NCBI RefSeq assembly: GCF_026191355.1
Contig: NZ_JAPHOQ010000006.1
Coordinates: 183,467-247,466, forward strand
Reading direction: 5' to 3'
Length of the DNA stretch: 64,000 nucleotides
DNA from: Legionella sheltonii
GTDB taxonomy: Bacteria; Pseudomonadota; Gammaproteobacteria; Legionellales; Legionellaceae
Positions 9,755 through 18,552 of this stretch are shown here, piece by piece (position 1 is the first letter of the stretch; every line of letters starts with the position of its first letter). A program made the translations under genes and the position numbers. The notes below the pieces were generated by a model. The model had not been told where the DNA came from and ran no database searches. It saw nothing but the letters and a program-made list of their open reading frames with translations.

Positions 9755-11164
9755 ATGGCATTAGAATTTGATGTAATTGTTTTAGGTGGTGGCAAAGGAG
9801 GTAAAACTCTAGCTGTTGATCTAGCCAAAACTGGGCAACGGGTTGCCATGGTTGAAGACAACCAAATTGGTGGTACTTGCATCAATGTGGCGTGTATCCC
9901 TACAAAAACGCTCGTACAATCTGCAAAGATTGCACATTATTGCCGTTCAGCCTCAGATTATGGTCTTGAGGCTACTCTTGCACCCGTAGATTTTAAAGCA
10001 ATTCGAGCGCGTAAAGATGCTGTCGTTCATGCAATGCGAGAGGCCAATTTAAAACAATTTTTGGATTCAGGAATGGATCTGATGTTGGGGCGTGGACACT
10101 TCATTGGGCCGAAGACAATTGAGGTTCTTTTGTCATCACCACGTGATGGTAAAAAAGTAGTGGAAATTACCGCGGACAAAATTTTTATTAATACCGGTGC
10201 CTTACCTTTTATACCGCCAATTCCAGGCCTCGACACAATAAAATATCATACCAATGACAGCCTAATGAATGTCAATAAAGTGCCGAAGCATTTGCTTATT
10301 GTTGGTGGTGGTTATATCGGTTTGGAGTTTGCTCAATTATTTCGACGATTGGGGGCAGAGGTTACAGTAATCGAGGCTGATAGTAAGTTTCTTGGTCGTG
10401 AAGATAGAGATATTGCGGAACAAGTTCTTAATACTTTAACTAAAGAAGGGATTCATTTTGCTCTTAATACTAAAATTAATAGTATTCGAGAAGAACATGG
10501 CGAAGTATTTGTTGATGTAAATCAGAATGGAGAGCCAACGTTGATTCGTGGGAGTGACGTACTCATTGCTGTGGGACGTACTGCGAATACGGCAGGATTA
10601 AATGTAGAGAAAGCAGGGGTTCAGCTTGATGAACGTGGATTTATTAAAGTAAATGATTATCTAGAGACTACAGCTAAAGGCATTTGGGCTTTAGGAGACG
10701 TAAAGGGTGGGGCTCAATTTACCCATTTATCTTTAGATGATTATCGGTTAGCAAAACATAATCTGCAACACCCTCAAAATAAGCATTCAGTTCAAGGACG
10801 ACTTATTCCTTATACAGTATTTCTTGATCCAGAACTGGCTCGCATTGGTCTTACAGAAACTCAAGCGCTTGCTCAAGGCCATACTTTAAAAATAGCAAAA
10901 ATTCCCGCTACGGTTATTCCCAGGGCGAAAACACAGGGGGAAACAACGGGTCTTTTAAAAGCGGTTATTGATGCAAAAACAGATCATATTTTAGGTGTAT
11001 CCATCTTCTGTGCTGAGGCGGGTGAAATACTTGGGGTAATCCAATTGGCGATGGAGGTGGGTATGCCTTATCAGCAATTACGTGATGTAATGTTTGCCCA
11101 TCCTACCCTTGTAGAGAGTATTAATCTTTGGTTTGCCACGGTGATAGAAAATCCCAGCCATTGA
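9755..11164 (+). CDS. RclA/MerA-like FAD-dependent disulfide oxidoreductase
   Basis: A 469-residue flavoprotein of the class I pyridine nucleotide-disulfide reductase family. It has the FAD-binding GGGKGG motif at 11-16, the redox pair C42/C47 in GGTCINVACIPTKT, the NAD(P)H-binding GGGYIGLEF near 182, a second FAD segment (WALGDVKGG), and the dimerisation domain with the His-Glu pair in FAHPTLVES. Sequence order and wording resemble E. coli RclA, a flavin-linked Cu(II)/hypochlorite-stress reductase, more than dihydrolipoamide dehydrogenase. There is no N-terminal metal-binding domain and no C-terminal Cys pair, so true mercuric reductase activity is unlikely. No lipoyl-enzyme genes lie nearby. 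Confidence 0.85.
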   Translation: MALEFDVIVLGGGKGGKTLAVDLAKTGQRVAMVEDNQIGGTCINVACIPTKTLVQSAKIAHYCRSASDYGLEATLAPVDFKAIRARKDAVVHAMREANLKQFLDSGMDLMLGRGHFIGPKTIEVLLSSPRDGKKVVEITADKIFINTGALPFIPPIPGLDTIKYHTNDSLMNVNKVPKHLLIVGGGYIGLEFAQLFRRLGAEVTVIEADSKFLGREDRDIAEQVLNTLTKEGIHFALNTKINSIREEHGEVFVDVNQNGEPTLIRGSDVLIAVGRTANTAGLNVEKAGVQLDERGFIKVNDYLETTAKGIWALGDVKGGAQFTHLSLDDYRLAKHNLQHPQNKHSVQGRLIPYTVFLDPELARIGLTETQALAQGHTLKIAKIPATVIPRAKTQGETTGLLKAVIDAKTDHILGVSIFCAEAGEILGVIQLAMEVGMPYQQLRDVMFAHPTLVESINLWFATVIENPSH

Positions 11165-11239
11165 GTCTATGACGCGAGCGATGCATGCCCTGAAGCGGAG
11201 AGGAACCCCACGAAATAAGGGGAATAAAAAATAGGTTAC

Positions 11240-11272
11240 AAAGCGTCAAAATGCCTCTTCTTGGCGCTTTTT
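11240..11272 (+). terminator. Rho-independent terminator after the RclA-like gene
   Basis: AAAGCGTCAA (11240-11249) pairs with TTGGCGCTTT (11261-11270), 10 bp with one G-T pair, around an 11-base loop and running into a T-run to 11272. A smaller hairpin, AACACT-AAAA-AGTGTT at 11368-11383, lies closer to mltA. Confidence 0.8.
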
Positions 11273-11419
11273 GAGCAAAAATATCCTTCTGAATCCCCAG
11301 GCGTTTCCGCATTTTTTTAATAAAAATAGAGCAAATACTGTTCAATAAGATCTAATTTTGTAGAAAAAACACTAAAAAGTGTTGATTTTAATTTCATCTT
11401 ATGTAAACCTTGCTCGACT

Positions 11420-12781
11420 ATGAGTAGGAAATTAATTTACATAATAATCGGTATTAGTTGTCTTACATTCGGTTTGCTTGGATTGTCGCTTTATAAGAAA
11501 GCTAAGGTCCATGAGCAACCACTAACTCCGAAAAAGGTAGTTATTAAAACCGAAAAGGTAAAAAAAGGTACGACAAAAAATAATACCTCACATAAAAAGG
11601 CTGAAAAAATAGCACAACAAAGCGCTAAAAAAATAGCGCAGAGTGCTAAAACCATAGCGCATGCTACTAAAAAAATAGTGGTTGCTAAGAAAAGCGCCCG
11701 GCCTAAGGACACTACAAGAAAGGTTATTATGAAAAGCAGAAATATTGCTTTGACTAAAGTATCTTTCGATGAGTTGCCAGGTTGGGATACTGCTGATGTT
11801 AAAAAATCTTTATTAGCATTTCAGAAGTCGTGTGAGACGTTTTTGAAGCAATCACCATCTCATCCGATTAGTACCCAACACATCAAATTAAAAGCCCGTG
11901 ATTGGCATCCAGCATGTAAGGCCGCTTTAGCCATGGATTCGGTTTCAGAAGATTCAGCAAAAGAGTTTTTTGAAAAATGGTTTCATCCTATTGAATTTGC
12001 GCAAAAAAAACCCGTCCATGGCTTATTTACAGGCTATTATATGCCTAAAATAAAAGGTACTTTAACAAAAAGTACTAAATACAATACGCCAATTTATGGG
12101 CTGCCAAAAGGTAAATATTCTACTTCCTATACTCGGGAGCAAATTGATAATGGCGCTCTTAAGAAAAAGGCACCTGTGATTGCATGGATCCATAGTCCTG
12201 CCGAGCGGCTCTTTTTAGAGATAGAAGGTTCAGGCGTGATTCAATTGCCTAATGGTGAAAATATCTATTTAGGATATGCAGGTGAAAATGGGGCTCCATA
12301 CACCTCAATTGCCAAGGTGATGATTAATAAAGGGATTATGAGCCGGCATAATGCATCTAAAGCAGCGATTATTCGTTATTTGGAGAAACATCCTGAAAAA
12401 GCAAAAACGATTATTCAGAAAAATAAATCGTTCGTCTTTTTTGAAGATTTAAAAGAGCCCATGGCACTTGGCGCTCAAGGGATGGCTCTTACACCAGGCT
12501 ATTCTTTAGCTGTGGATAAAAAATGGATTCCGCTGGGAGCTCCGTTGTGGTTGGATACCAAACGTCCTGATAAAGAAGATCAAGAGAATGAGAAACAATT
12601 CCAGCGCCTTATGATTGCCCAAGACACGGGTGGTGCAATTCGTGGGTTTATGCGTGGTGATATTTATTGGGGTTCAGGGAAGCTTGCAACATTTCTAGGC
12701 GAGCATATGAAAAATGAAGGTCATTATTGGCTCTTGCTTCCAAAAAATATTTTATCTCGGTTGGCTAAAAAATCACTTTAA
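11420..12781 (+). CDS. mltA: Membrane-bound lytic murein transglycosylase A
   Basis: Cleaves the glycan strand between MurNAc and GlcNAc, leaving 1,6-anhydro ends. Residues 6-24 form one hydrophobic anchor with no lipobox Cys, so it should be a bitopic inner-membrane protein rather than the lipoprotein of E. coli. Residues 30-105 are a Lys/Ala/Thr-rich linker that could lie along the wall. The MltA barrel starts near 190 (LFTGYYMPKIKG) and the 3D domain carries the catalytic Asp at about 402 in QDTGGAIRG, then DIYWGSG. The long basic linker makes it larger (453) than the E. coli enzyme. The ATG has only a weak ribosome site. Confidence 0.92.
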   Translation: MSRKLIYIIIGISCLTFGLLGLSLYKKAKVHEQPLTPKKVVIKTEKVKKGTTKNNTSHKKAEKIAQQSAKKIAQSAKTIAHATKKIVVAKKSARPKDTTRKVIMKSRNIALTKVSFDELPGWDTADVKKSLLAFQKSCETFLKQSPSHPISTQHIKLKARDWHPACKAALAMDSVSEDSAKEFFEKWFHPIEFAQKKPVHGLFTGYYMPKIKGTLTKSTKYNTPIYGLPKGKYSTSYTREQIDNGALKKKAPVIAWIHSPAERLFLEIEGSGVIQLPNGENIYLGYAGENGAPYTSIAKVMINKGIMSRHNASKAAIIRYLEKHPEKAKTIIQKNKSFVFFEDLKEPMALGAQGMALTPGYSLAVDKKWIPLGAPLWLDTKRPDKEDQENEKQFQRLMIAQDTGGAIRGFMRGDIYWGSGKLATFLGEHMKNEGHYWLLLPKNILSRLAKKSL

Positions 12782-12937
12782 CTCCGTAATGCTTCTGAAT
12801 GAATTATCAAACAGGTTAGTGCATCCTGGTTACAAAATACATGAGGGGGCATTGGTTATTGTCGAATAAATTGAAAGCAGAGTTGTTCCGATTGTCATGA
12901 AGCATGAAAGGATGGTAAATAGAAACCTTTTTGTAAT

Positions 12938-12966
12938 ATCTCATCACTCTAGAGGGTGAGATTTTT
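12938..12966 (+). terminator. Rho-independent terminator after mltA
   Basis: ATCTCATC (12938-12945) pairs with GGTGAGAT (12955-12962), 8 bp with one G-T pair. The loop contains the palindrome CTCTAGAG, and five T's follow. It lies about 160 bases after the mltA stop, before the convergent gene. Confidence 0.75.
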
Positions 12967-13020
12967 CTTACCTTCCGGGAGTGGTGGTGCAGAGTTAATG
13001 ACATCCGTAATTAATAGCCG

Positions 13021-14091
13021 TTAATATATTATTTTTAGTTCAGCTTTTATTCGTTGGCATTGATCTTGAGATGTTTCTAATGTTGTTTGGGTCTTACGAA
13101 CCGTTTGCGGTAAAATATTGAAAAATTTCATGCACGAAGTTCGCCATGAGGATTCATTATTATACTTTGCCAGGGTTAAATTTTCTTTATTTATATCCTT
13201 AGTGATTTCATCCAAAACATTGATAGCGCATATGAGTTTTTCATCAAGCTTTGCTTTCATTTCACCATAACTTTCTCTGACATAAGGGGCAATAAGGCCA
13301 TTTTTCATGTCTTCAATTAAAGAGGTTAAATGAGCTAATTGTGATGAAAGGATCAAAAATTTTGCATCGGTTGACCCGTATTTAAGGACTAATCGCCCAG
13401 CAATTCGCTCAAAATCGTGTTTCATTTTTTCTGCAACAGAGAGAATAACTGCATATTTTTCTCTAAAACGCATAAATAATTTGCTTAAATGCTCTTCAGA
13501 ATTGTAATTCCTAAAGTAATCGGTATTTAGATTAGGGATAGGGGCGAGTCGATGTTTGTCTTTGTTAAAATTCTCTGAAAAATTGGTGAATGTTTCTCCA
13601 TTATTATCATCTACCTTATAATAGTTTTTAAGCCTCGATAAATATTTTACGGCAGGGTATGCCTCATTTTCAGATGGGTCGCAGATATAAGCCTCTTCAC
13701 CCCATGTTGTGGGATCCAGGGGATTGCTACCAGCTTTTCTTCCGATTACTAGAAAGCAATGATCACCACCTTTTATATAAAAAACTTCTGCAGAAACATG
13801 AGGCTCATGATTAATAACATAATCTAAAGCAAGTAACGCATATTCATAACAATTTCCAACTGAGAATTTCTTACAAAGTTGAATACGTTGATAAAATTGT
13901 TGGGCATTACTATCAAATTCCAAAGAAAATTTAGGGTCCCGCATTGCCAAAATACGAAATTCAAACATCACCTCACTAATTGCTTTTTTTCGGATGTCAC
14001 TATACATATTATTGGCAGGCTGAGTTGTCCCTTCCAAAATAATTTCTCTAGCATATTTTACAGCTTTTCCTGCGATATCTTTGTTAGTCAT
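13021..14091 (-). CDS. Unknown protein with Cys-His-Asp triad (papain/transglutaminase-like); possible effector
   Basis: A 356-residue soluble protein with no signal peptide. Residues 75-140 show the order Cys-His-Asp expected for a papain-like or transglutaminase-like fold: C81 in SVGNCYEYALLAL, H111 in KGGDHCFLVIG, D138 in AYICDPSE. Spacing and local sequence (a helix after Cys, a beta strand carrying His, and a Trp/Asp turn before the final Asp) suit such an enzyme. The C-terminal 200 residues are helical, possibly coiled, and of unknown role. A cysteine protease or deamidase acting in the host would fit Legionella, but no family could be named. It is isolated, with its own upstream region shared divergently with the LRR gene. 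Confidence 0.7.
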   Translation of the reverse strand: MTNKDIAGKAVKYAREIILEGTTQPANNMYSDIRKKAISEVMFEFRILAMRDPKFSLEFDSNAQQFYQRIQLCKKFSVGNCYEYALLALDYVINHEPHVSAEVFYIKGGDHCFLVIGRKAGSNPLDPTTWGEEAYICDPSENEAYPAVKYLSRLKNYYKVDDNNGETFTNFSENFNKDKHRLAPIPNLNTDYFRNYNSEEHLSKLFMRFREKYAVILSVAEKMKHDFERIAGRLVLKYGSTDAKFLILSSQLAHLTSLIEDMKNGLIAPYVRESYGEMKAKLDEKLICAINVLDEITKDINKENLTLAKYNNESSWRTSCMKFFNILPQTVRKTQTTLETSQDQCQRIKAELKIIY

Positions 14092-14251
14092 AGGGTATCT
14101 AAAAATATAAAAAGAATTGAATAATAATAAATAAAGGGAGTTAAGTAATTATTAAAATAGAACAAAAGCTGAAAACTAAAACATCGTGGACAAGGTTAAT
14201 TTTTGTTCATTTTTGGCTATAATTTACAAAAGCATATAAAAAGGAGTTAAT

Positions 14252-15034
14252 ATGCTGTCCAAGTTAGAGAGTGCCATTAAAAAAGAACTCCCATCTTTAG
14301 TGTTCAGGCTGATCCCAGGCACGGATTTAATTCCTACCCGTAATACCCATGGCCCACGCCTAGAGTCTCTAAATACGGGAAATACTTTGCAATTAGGATA
14401 TTACGGCCTTGTTAATTCGGAGGATATTGGTGGAAGGGAGGTGGAAAAATTATTACCTTGTCTGCAAGCAGAGCATCAAATTACTTCAATACTAGCGAAT
14501 AATAGTGTTATAGATGATCCGGGTGCTGTATTAATCGCCAATTTCCTAAAAAATAATACTTCTCTTCGTGTTTTAGATATACACGCTAGTCAAATCAGTG
14601 AAGAAGGTTTACTTGTAATCATCGACGCCTTGAAATCAAATGATTCCTTAGAATATCTGAATATAAGAGCAAATAAGATTACCAATAAAGTATTAGAGAG
14701 CCTTTCACTGACGCTTCAACAGCACAATACTTGTTTAAAGCAAATTGAGCTGACGCAAAACAGCGATGACCTATCAGAAAAAGCTTTAGATCAAGGGCTA
14801 CTCACGAAAATTTACGAGCAATTACCTATTAATTTCGAGACGAGAAAAAGAGAGGAGCAAGAAAGGCAAATAGCGTTACTAGCCATTGGGGCAGAATCGC
14901 AGAAAGGCGGCGAACTTGAAAAAAGGCTACCGAAGGAGGTGATTGGTATTATCTCCTCTTATTTTCGCCCTCCACCTCAATCAAAACCTGGTGGGCCGAA
15001 GGAAGATGCGTCACCTACGGTGGGACCTAAATAG
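14252..15034 (+). CDS. Leucine-rich-repeat protein, possible effector
   Basis: A 260-residue soluble protein. Residues about 75-165 contain ribonuclease-inhibitor-type leucine-rich repeats (TSLRVLDIHASQISEEGL and DSLEYLNIRANKITNKV are two consecutive units of about 28 residues). A Lys/Glu-rich helix follows, then a Pro/Gly-rich tail (PPPQSKPGGPK). LRR proteins of this eukaryotic type are frequent among Legionella Dot/Icm substrates, which is the reason for that suggestion; the sequence itself shows only a protein-binding scaffold. AAGGAG lies seven bases before the ATG. No partner gene is adjacent. Confidence 0.75.
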   Translation: MLSKLESAIKKELPSLVFRLIPGTDLIPTRNTHGPRLESLNTGNTLQLGYYGLVNSEDIGGREVEKLLPCLQAEHQITSILANNSVIDDPGAVLIANFLKNNTSLRVLDIHASQISEEGLLVIIDALKSNDSLEYLNIRANKITNKVLESLSLTLQQHNTCLKQIELTQNSDDLSEKALDQGLLTKIYEQLPINFETRKREEQERQIALLAIGAESQKGGELEKRLPKEVIGIISSYFRPPPQSKPGGPKEDASPTVGPK

Positions 15035-15121
15035 TCATATAGGATAGGTGTACAGCCACAGAATTTCAGGCTCTGGCTTTGTCCTGGAAAATAATATCCC
15101 TAAAATGGTTTCTTAACTCAA

Positions 15122-15468
15122 TTATTCGCCTATATCCTCACTCCAGAGCTTACTATTTTGAGTAATGAAATGCCGCTTCATGGTGATGCATTCTTTATTC
15201 TGTAAGGCCTCAAGTTTGACACCATGAGATGTTAATAGCGACTCTTCCCCCATAAAGGTTTGATTTTCTCCAATCACAACATAAGGGATTTTATAAAGAA
15301 GAATGGTTCCGCTGCACATGGCGCAAGGAAAAAGAGTGGTATATAAAATGGATTGCTCATCAACTTTAGCCTGCTGTCTACCTGCATTTTCGAATGCGTC
15401 CATTTCACCATATAAGATGGTGCTTCCTTTAGCGCTTCTTTAAGATAACGTTTATGGAGCACGGACAT
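15122..15468 (-). pseudogene. Broken yeast-type cytosine/nucleoside deaminase
   Basis: The 3' two-thirds reads as the zinc-dependent cytidine/cytosine deaminase fold: DAFENAGRQQAKVDEQ, then LFPCAMCSGTILLY with the PCxxC zinc ligands, the IPYVVIGENQTF segment and the WSEDIGE end, close in wording to fungal cytosine deaminase. The start survives as MSVLHKRYLKEALKEA at 15468. Between them roughly 35-40 codons are missing and the frame shifts near 15420. The catalytic HGE/HAE motif before DAFEN reads YGE, so one zinc ligand is also lost. The gene is dead and lies about 40 bases from the IS5-family element. An intact copy would deaminate cytosine to uracil for salvage. Confidence 0.75.
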
Positions 15469-15509
15469 GGTTTATTCCTTTAAATCGGGTTTATATTTTT
15501 CATATATTA

Positions 15510-15563
15510 GGGCGTGTTGCCAATTTATCCCCACCGGCTACGTGCCGCGACGTGTTCGCGGCA
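15510..15563. repeat. Left 54-bp terminal inverted repeat
   Basis: Matches the complement of 16795-16848 at 51 of 54 positions. The inner 21 bases form a perfect hairpin: TGCCGCGA (15543-15550), loop CGTGT, TCGCGGCA (15556-15563). Confidence 0.9.
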
Positions 15564-15676
15564 TCCAGGAAATGGTCAAGTTAAAGATGAACTTAATTCA
15601 TTGCTCTAATCGATTGATGAATAAGAGCAAACTCATAATATATCGACTTCAATATCAAGTATAAAACGAGTTTGCA

Positions 15677-16426
15677 ATGGCAAGACTGATGTTCCGTGAT
15701 GAGCTATGGTCTAAGCTAAAGGAGATAATGCTACAACATCAGATATATGACAAACCTAATGTTCGTATGATGGTTGAGGCAATGTTATATCGCATGCGTG
15801 TAGGCTGCCCTTGGCGAGACCTACCTAAAGAGTTTGGATTTTGGAATTCTGCCTATCAACAATTCAATCGTTGGTCCTCAAAGAACAAGTTGATGATGAT
15901 TTTCAAAGCGCTCATACAACATCCTGCTCTTGAATGGGAATTTATTGATGGCCGTATCGTTCGTGCCCATCAACATAGCTCAGGCGGCATAGGAAAGAAA
16001 CATCAAGCAATAGGGAAATCCGTTGGTGGTAATACAACAAAAATTCATAGGGCAGTTGATGCTTGCGGCCTTCCGATTGAATTTCAATTGACTGGCGGAG
16101 AGGTACATGATGCTAAAGCAGCTTCAGGTCTCATTGAAACACTCCCTAAAGCTGATTACACCATTGCAGACAAAGGATATGATAGCGAGGAAATTCGAGA
16201 TCAGATTAGGCAAAAATCATCTACTCCAATGATTCCTCGGAAGACGAACTCTAAAACTGGGAATGCTGATATTGATTGGGGTCTATACAAATATCGTCAT
16301 CTAGTTGAAAACGTATTTGCGCGACTTAAACATTTTCGAGCTGTTGCCACAAGAGATGATAAATTGAAGAGAAATGATGCGTCAATGCTCGCAATGGCTT
16401 GTTCCTATATTTGGCTACCAATGTAA
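15677..16426 (+). CDS. IS5-family DDE transposase
   Basis: A 249-residue transposase. Residues 1-80 carry the N-terminal domain with RVGCPWRDLPKEFG, the hallmark of the IS5/IS427 group. The DDE catalytic residues are readable: first Asp in FIDGRIVRAHQH (about 92), second Asp in IADKGYDSEEI (about 161), and Glu in the YRHLVENVFARLK segment (about 213). It is encoded in one continuous frame rather than by the -1 frameshift many relatives use. The catalytic residues look intact, so the protein is probably active. Confidence 0.93.
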   Translation: MARLMFRDELWSKLKEIMLQHQIYDKPNVRMMVEAMLYRMRVGCPWRDLPKEFGFWNSAYQQFNRWSSKNKLMMIFKALIQHPALEWEFIDGRIVRAHQHSSGGIGKKHQAIGKSVGGNTTKIHRAVDACGLPIEFQLTGGEVHDAKAASGLIETLPKADYTIADKGYDSEEIRDQIRQKSSTPMIPRKTNSKTGNADIDWGLYKYRHLVENVFARLKHFRAVATRDDKLKRNDASMLAMACSYIWLPM

Positions 16427-16490
16427 TCCGTGAAATTTAGGTGATATCATCGCATTGAGTCCAACACTCTGATCAAAACAAGGAAGCCAA

Positions 16491-16779
16491 ATGAAGTCAT
16501 TTTATGTCTATATTATGGCAAGCAAGCGAAGTGGTACACTATACGCTGGTTCAACATCAGATTTAATTAAACGAGTATGGGAACATAAAAACAACCTGAT
16601 TCCAGGATTTACAGCTAAGTACAATGTACATATTGGTTTATTATGAGGTTCATGAAACCTATATAGAAGCTGCTCGACGTGAAAAGCGATTCAAAAATTG
16701 GCCCAGGCAGTGGAAGTTACATTTGATTGAGAACCTAAATACAGAATGGCATGATCTTTATGAAGAAATTTGCCACTGA
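16491..16779 (+). pseudogene. Frameshifted GIY-YIG nuclease-superfamily passenger gene
   Basis: The translation starts [19 protein letters not shown] with the VYI and LYAG (GIY-YIG equivalent) elements, then [15 protein letters not shown]. After about 44 codons the frame breaks at TACAATGTACATATTGG, where two bases seem to be missing, and resumes in another frame as [21 protein letters not shown], ending EWHDLYEEICH at 16779. These are the features of the small single-domain GIY-YIG (UPF0213/YhbQ-like) family. Tyr replaces the expected Val before Gly in LYAG. It lies inside the insertion element, 15 bp from its right repeat, downstream of the transposase. Confidence 0.8.
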
Positions 16780-16794
16780 TTAAGATCGGCTGGT

Positions 16795-16848
16795 TGCCGC
16801 GAACACGTCGCGGCACGTAGGCGGTGGGGATGAATTGTCAACACGCCC
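16795..16848. repeat. Right 54-bp terminal inverted repeat
   Basis: Reverse-complement partner of 15510-15563; the three differing positions lie in the outer 30 bases. It carries the same perfect hairpin core as the left end, adjacent to the GIY-YIG stop. Confidence 0.9.
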
Positions 16849-17006
16849 TATCAAATCGCATATAAAACACATTAAAAATAAAAATTTTACAGTAGCATTA
16901 AGAGCTAAATGATAACTTATAGTTACCTCGAGCTGTGTGGCAAAAAATATTCCTGACAACTGGCATGTGATATTTTAAATGTTCAATATTATCCCTGTTG
17001 ATTTTT

Positions 17007-18218
17007 TTATCTAAGTACTTGTAAAATATTAGACTCAATGACGTTGTGATTTTGGGAATGAACGTCAGGAATGACTTCTGCTCTGTTAAAAAATCTTGCG
17101 AAAATATCCATTTTTGGTTTTATGCCCTGTTTGTATTTTGATAACTCAGGATCTGTTTCACAGGAGTTATTTTTGATTTTGTTCCCTTTGCCTTTTCCAG
17201 TTCCTACTTCAAATGCTTCTTTGTTTTTCTTTGCTTTCTCTGTATCTGCAATCATTATATCTTCAGTCGCACGAAGAAAAATCAATTCTGCTACTTCGTA
17301 GGGTATTTCGATCCCATTTATCTTTAGTAAATTATTGCATATATAGAAAAGATAATGGGCGTGTTTTTTTATTTCTAAACAGTATCTTATTAGTGCCACA
17401 TCAGCAGCTACAGGCTGCTCTAGTCGCGTAATTACCTCCTTCTTTGTCATTTTATCTGTAATAAAAATATGGATCTTATCTGTAAAATTTTTAAGTTGTA
17501 ACAGATTTTGGTCGCTCATAAGTTGATAAATTGGATAATTATCATAGATGCTTTGTCTGTCGGATTTCAATAACTGACATAAGAGAAGATATAACAAATA
17601 GAGCAAAATGAATGCGACAAACATCGTGCCTACACTTTCAGGAGCAATGTACACCATCAAAGCCTCTGAACAATATTCATCTTTCAATTGTATGCACTCA
17701 GTCGGATTCACATCCAAACTTTGACACACAACGTAAGTATTATCAATGCTGCCATTTAATTCATAGCAGGTAACACTACTACCGTCAGTGTCACTGAATA
17801 CTACATTTTCCCAACGCTCTTCAAGCTGTGATTTTTTTATGATTCGAGTAATCAGATCATATAACAAATAGCTAAAGCCTATACTACAAGTCCCGCTTAA
17901 AAGAGTAGTAGTTGTTAACTTCATTCGATCAAATTTCGGATTGCTGTCTACGCTGTATAATTTAGCCTCCCTTTTAATAAAGTTGATACACTGATTTATA
18001 TTTTTATGACGAGATTCCAGGTCGGATAATAAAATTTCATAATAGCAGCCTGCTTTTCTAAAAGATTCTATTTCAGGGTAATTAGGCTTAGGCTCCATTG
18101 GCGTTTGAATCTCTTTCTTCTTATCTTTCTCTTCATTTTCTCTGGTGACTAGGGGTTGAGCTTCAAGATCAAATTGCGCGCTCGTTTTTTTCTTTCCTTT
18201 AGAAAACAGTCCAAACAT
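17007..18218 (-). CDS. Two-helix membrane protein with a four-cysteine loop, unknown
   Basis: A 403-residue protein with no signal peptide and a highly charged, Lys/Glu-rich start (residues 8-50). Two membrane helices are predicted at about 101-127 and 190-217. The loop between them (128-189) carries four Cys (151, 165, 175, 183) and an Asn/Ser-rich stretch, a pattern that suggests two disulfides on the non-cytosolic side. The C-terminal half is soluble and helical. The family is not recognised; such two-helix proteins with a lumenal loop are seen among Legionella effectors that enter host membranes, but this is inference. AAGGCG precedes the ATG. Confidence 0.7.
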   Translation of the reverse strand: MFGLFSKGKKKTSAQFDLEAQPLVTRENEEKDKKKEIQTPMEPKPNYPEIESFRKAGCYYEILLSDLESRHKNINQCINFIKREAKLYSVDSNPKFDRMKLTTTTLLSGTCSIGFSYLLYDLITRIIKKSQLEERWENVVFSDTDGSSVTCYELNGSIDNTYVVCQSLDVNPTECIQLKDEYCSEALMVYIAPESVGTMFVAFILLYLLYLLLCQLLKSDRQSIYDNYPIYQLMSDQNLLQLKNFTDKIHIFITDKMTKKEVITRLEQPVAADVALIRYCLEIKKHAHYLFYICNNLLKINGIEIPYEVAELIFLRATEDIMIADTEKAKKNKEAFEVGTGKGKGNKIKNNSCETDPELSKYKQGIKPKMDIFARFFNRAEVIPDVHSQNHNVIESNILQVLR

Positions 18219-18552
18219 TTTTACGCCTTATTTTTAAAATATTAATTGGTACCTTTTTTGTATTTAATCGTATTGAGCTGATGTACTTTTTTTAGCGAAG
18301 CTATTGATAATAATCTATTTTCTAAAAAATTAAGATGATTCTCAATTTGATAGGCAGGCAATTCTATAGAAAATGAAATGCTAATGCGAGAAATTAATGT
18401 AGTTAAATTTTATATTGCAATGAACATGAAGCGCAGCAAGCGTAGTGGTGTTCAGTTCATGAAGCCACAGTACAATAGGATATCCCGCTTAAAACGCGTC
18501 CTCTTGAAACTGCAGCTGACAAGCACCTGAACAATTTACCTACTCCACCAGA
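18219..18552. other. Intergenic stretch, 334 bp, no gene seen
   Basis: AT-rich DNA upstream of the minus-strand gene ending at 17007 and downstream of the acetyltransferase gene. Only short stop-broken frames are present and no strong hairpin. It probably contains the promoter of the 17007-18218 gene. Confidence 0.5.

Larger units (their letters stand above)
15510..16848 (+). mobile_element. IS5-family insertion sequence with GIY-YIG passenger
   Basis: A 1,339-bp unit bounded by 54-bp inverted repeats with 51 matches, starting GGGCGTGTTG, and flanked by TA on both sides (15508-15509 and 16849-16850), as expected for a TA target duplication in the IS427-like group. It holds one transposase gene and, between that and the right end, a frameshifted GIY-YIG gene. 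The transposase frame is intact, so the unit may still move. The long repeats are unusual, as IS5 relatives usually carry about 15-20 bp ends. Confidence 0.85.

Noticed and set aside
9755..11164. Mercuric reductase as the name of the flavoprotein
   Set aside because: The C-terminal Cys pair and the N-terminal metal-binding domain that mark MerA are absent; the protein is closer to RclA.
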